DNA of 64,000 nucleotides from an uncultured Maricaulis sp. (GTDB taxonomy: Bacteria > Pseudomonadota > Alphaproteobacteria > Caulobacterales > Maricaulaceae), in NCBI RefSeq assembly GCF_947259345.1, contig NZ_CAMYLS010000028.1:41663-105662 (forward strand), in the 5' to 3' direction. The notes below the pieces were generated by a model. The model was not told where the DNA came from. It searched no databases and was given only the letters and a program-made list of their open reading frames with translations. Made by a program: the position numbers and the translations under genes. Below, piece by piece: positions 63,471-64,000 of this stretch. The number at the start of each line of letters is the position of its first letter. The first letter of the stretch is position 1.

Positions 63471-64000
63471 GCGCGTTTCTCCGTTGTGTCGGTGTTGCTG
63501 GTGTCATCCTGCGGCTCGGGATCCCGCACGGCGACAATCTCGGCGCCGGGGAAGAGTCGCAGGGCTTCGGTGACCGCCGGGTCGCGGCGTGCGTCCTCGA
63601 GCCGTTCAGCCTTCAGGCGCTGCTTGCGCTCATGCCAGGTCTCGCCGCCCTTCAATCCGGCATCGGCCAGGATCATCCAGCGCTCACCGGTCCATTCCAG
63701 AAGGCGGCGCGACAGGCGCTGGGCGAGGTCGCGCGGCGCATCCTCGAGCGGCTGGAAGCTGAAGGAGCCGGGCTTGAAGGCGGCCGGACGGACATAGCGT
63801 TCCATGTCCGATTGCAGGGCGATATCACGCTTCTCGCGCAACATGCCCATCAAGGCTTCCCAGGTCTGGGGTCCGGAGATCGCCGGCGCATCCTGCTCCA
63901 CGGAGCTCGCGGCTTCGGGCTCGTTGAGCGCGCGATGCGGGGCGACCGGCTCGGCCGGCGCGGCGGCCGGCTCAGGCTTTCCCGGCGCCTCCGGGGCAGC
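63467..64000 (-). CDS. dnaX: DNA polymerase III subunits gamma/tau, C-terminal part (runs off right edge)
   Basis: The minus-strand frame is open from the edge to the stop at 63467; 177 residues are visible. The part nearest the edge is Pro/Ala/Glu-rich (APEAPGKPEPAAAP), the usual disordered linker before tau domain V. Then come TWEALMGMLREKRDIALQSD, LAQRLSRRLLEWTGERW and SLTDAEGEPTL-like ending here replaced by AVTEALRLFPGAEIV, matching the alphaproteobacterial tau C-terminus that contacts the polymerase alpha subunit. The Walker A and zinc domain lie outside the window. The GTG at 63901 is internal, not a start. Assignment is supported by the dnaX-ebfC-recR order. Confidence 0.92.
   Translation of the reverse strand, partial: AAPEAPGKPEPAAAPAEPVAPHRALNEPEAASSVEQDAPAISGPQTWEALMGMLREKRDIALQSDMERYVRPAAFKPGSFSFQPLEDAPRDLAQRLSRRLLEWTGERWMILADAGLKGGETWHERKQRLKAERLEDARRDPAVTEALRLFPGAEIVAVRDPEPQDDTSNTDTTEKRA

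Overview
The window is about 64 kb of GC-rich chromosomal DNA from an alphaproteobacterium of the Caulobacterales/Maricaulales type, most likely a Maricaulis-like marine stalked or dimorphic bacterium. The strongest pointer is a full-length gcrA, the cell-cycle regulator restricted largely to alphaproteobacteria, with argD nearby. Other pointers are the order phoR-pstC-pstA-pstB-phoU-phoB, the rpmH-rnpA-yidC-engB cluster, and dnaX-ebfC-recR. Genus-level assignment is inference. I see no insertion sequence, prophage, CRISPR array or rRNA. The region reads as core chromosome with a few lineage-specific inserts.

Layout. 0-2 kb: 5' part of argD (runs off the left edge), an orphan ABC-2 permease, then gcrA with a strong terminator. 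2.3-6.4 kb: a methyltransferase and a possible inorganic-carbon module, made of a periplasmic alpha-carbonic anhydrase, an SbtA-type bicarbonate permease, a small SbtB/PII-like protein and a divergent OxyR-like LysR regulator that lacks the redox cysteines. 6.4-13.6 kb: phosphate regulon phoR / pstC-pstA-pstB-phoU-phoB on the minus strand, with a three-unit Pho box in front of pstC and no pstS in the window. 13.8-19.8 kb: a tripartite RND efflux operon (outer-membrane lipoprotein, adaptor, pump). 19.9-26.4 kb: three tandem M13 (neprilysin-type) zinc metallopeptidases, two predicted lipoproteins and one with an ordinary signal peptide, each followed by a related GC-rich hairpin. 26.5-29.6 kb: a DUF819 membrane protein, an exported repeat protein and a gamma-glutamylcyclotransferase-fold protein. 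29.6-33.3 kb: a class V PLP enzyme divergent from an Lrp/AsnC regulator, then an MFS transporter. 33.3-37.1 kb: an AT-rich gap, a degenerate GATase1/DJ-1-like protein, and an MCP plus outer-membrane barrel pair on the minus strand. 37.5 kb: tRNA-Arg(ACG). 37.7-42 kb: P1-family peptidase, lipoprotein gamma-glutamyltransferase, orphan histidine kinase. 42-46.9 kb: VTT-domain membrane protein, then rpmH (44 aa, GTG start), rnpA, yidC, engB and a double-DUF1036 protein. 46.9-52.8 kb: HAD nucleotidase, dapD, a flavoprotein, small proteins, dapE and a membrane protein. 52.8-59.2 kb: truA, fmt, a lipoprotein, pirin, glutathionyl-hydroquinone reductase, def and rmuC. 59.4-64 kb: a BioF2-like GNAT protein, a PQQ-type sugar dehydrogenase, a queuosine-precursor transporter, and recR, ebfC and the 3' part of dnaX (runs off the right edge).

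How genes work together. PhoR/PhoB should control the Pst transporter through the Pho box. DapD and DapE (with ArgD, which can double as DapC) belong to the succinylase route to diaminopimelate and lysine. Fmt and Def handle N-formyl-methionine at the two ends of translation. RnpA, YidC and EngB are the usual RNA-processing, membrane-insertion and ribosome-assembly set. The two least ordinary parts are the possible bicarbonate-uptake module in an apparently heterotrophic lineage and the M13 peptidase triplication. Many gene starts were moved from the longest open frame to an internal ATG/GTG/TTG/CTG on the basis of Shine-Dalgarno sequences and signal peptides; this is stated in each entry. All assignments are by reading motifs and recalled family features; no database search was run.
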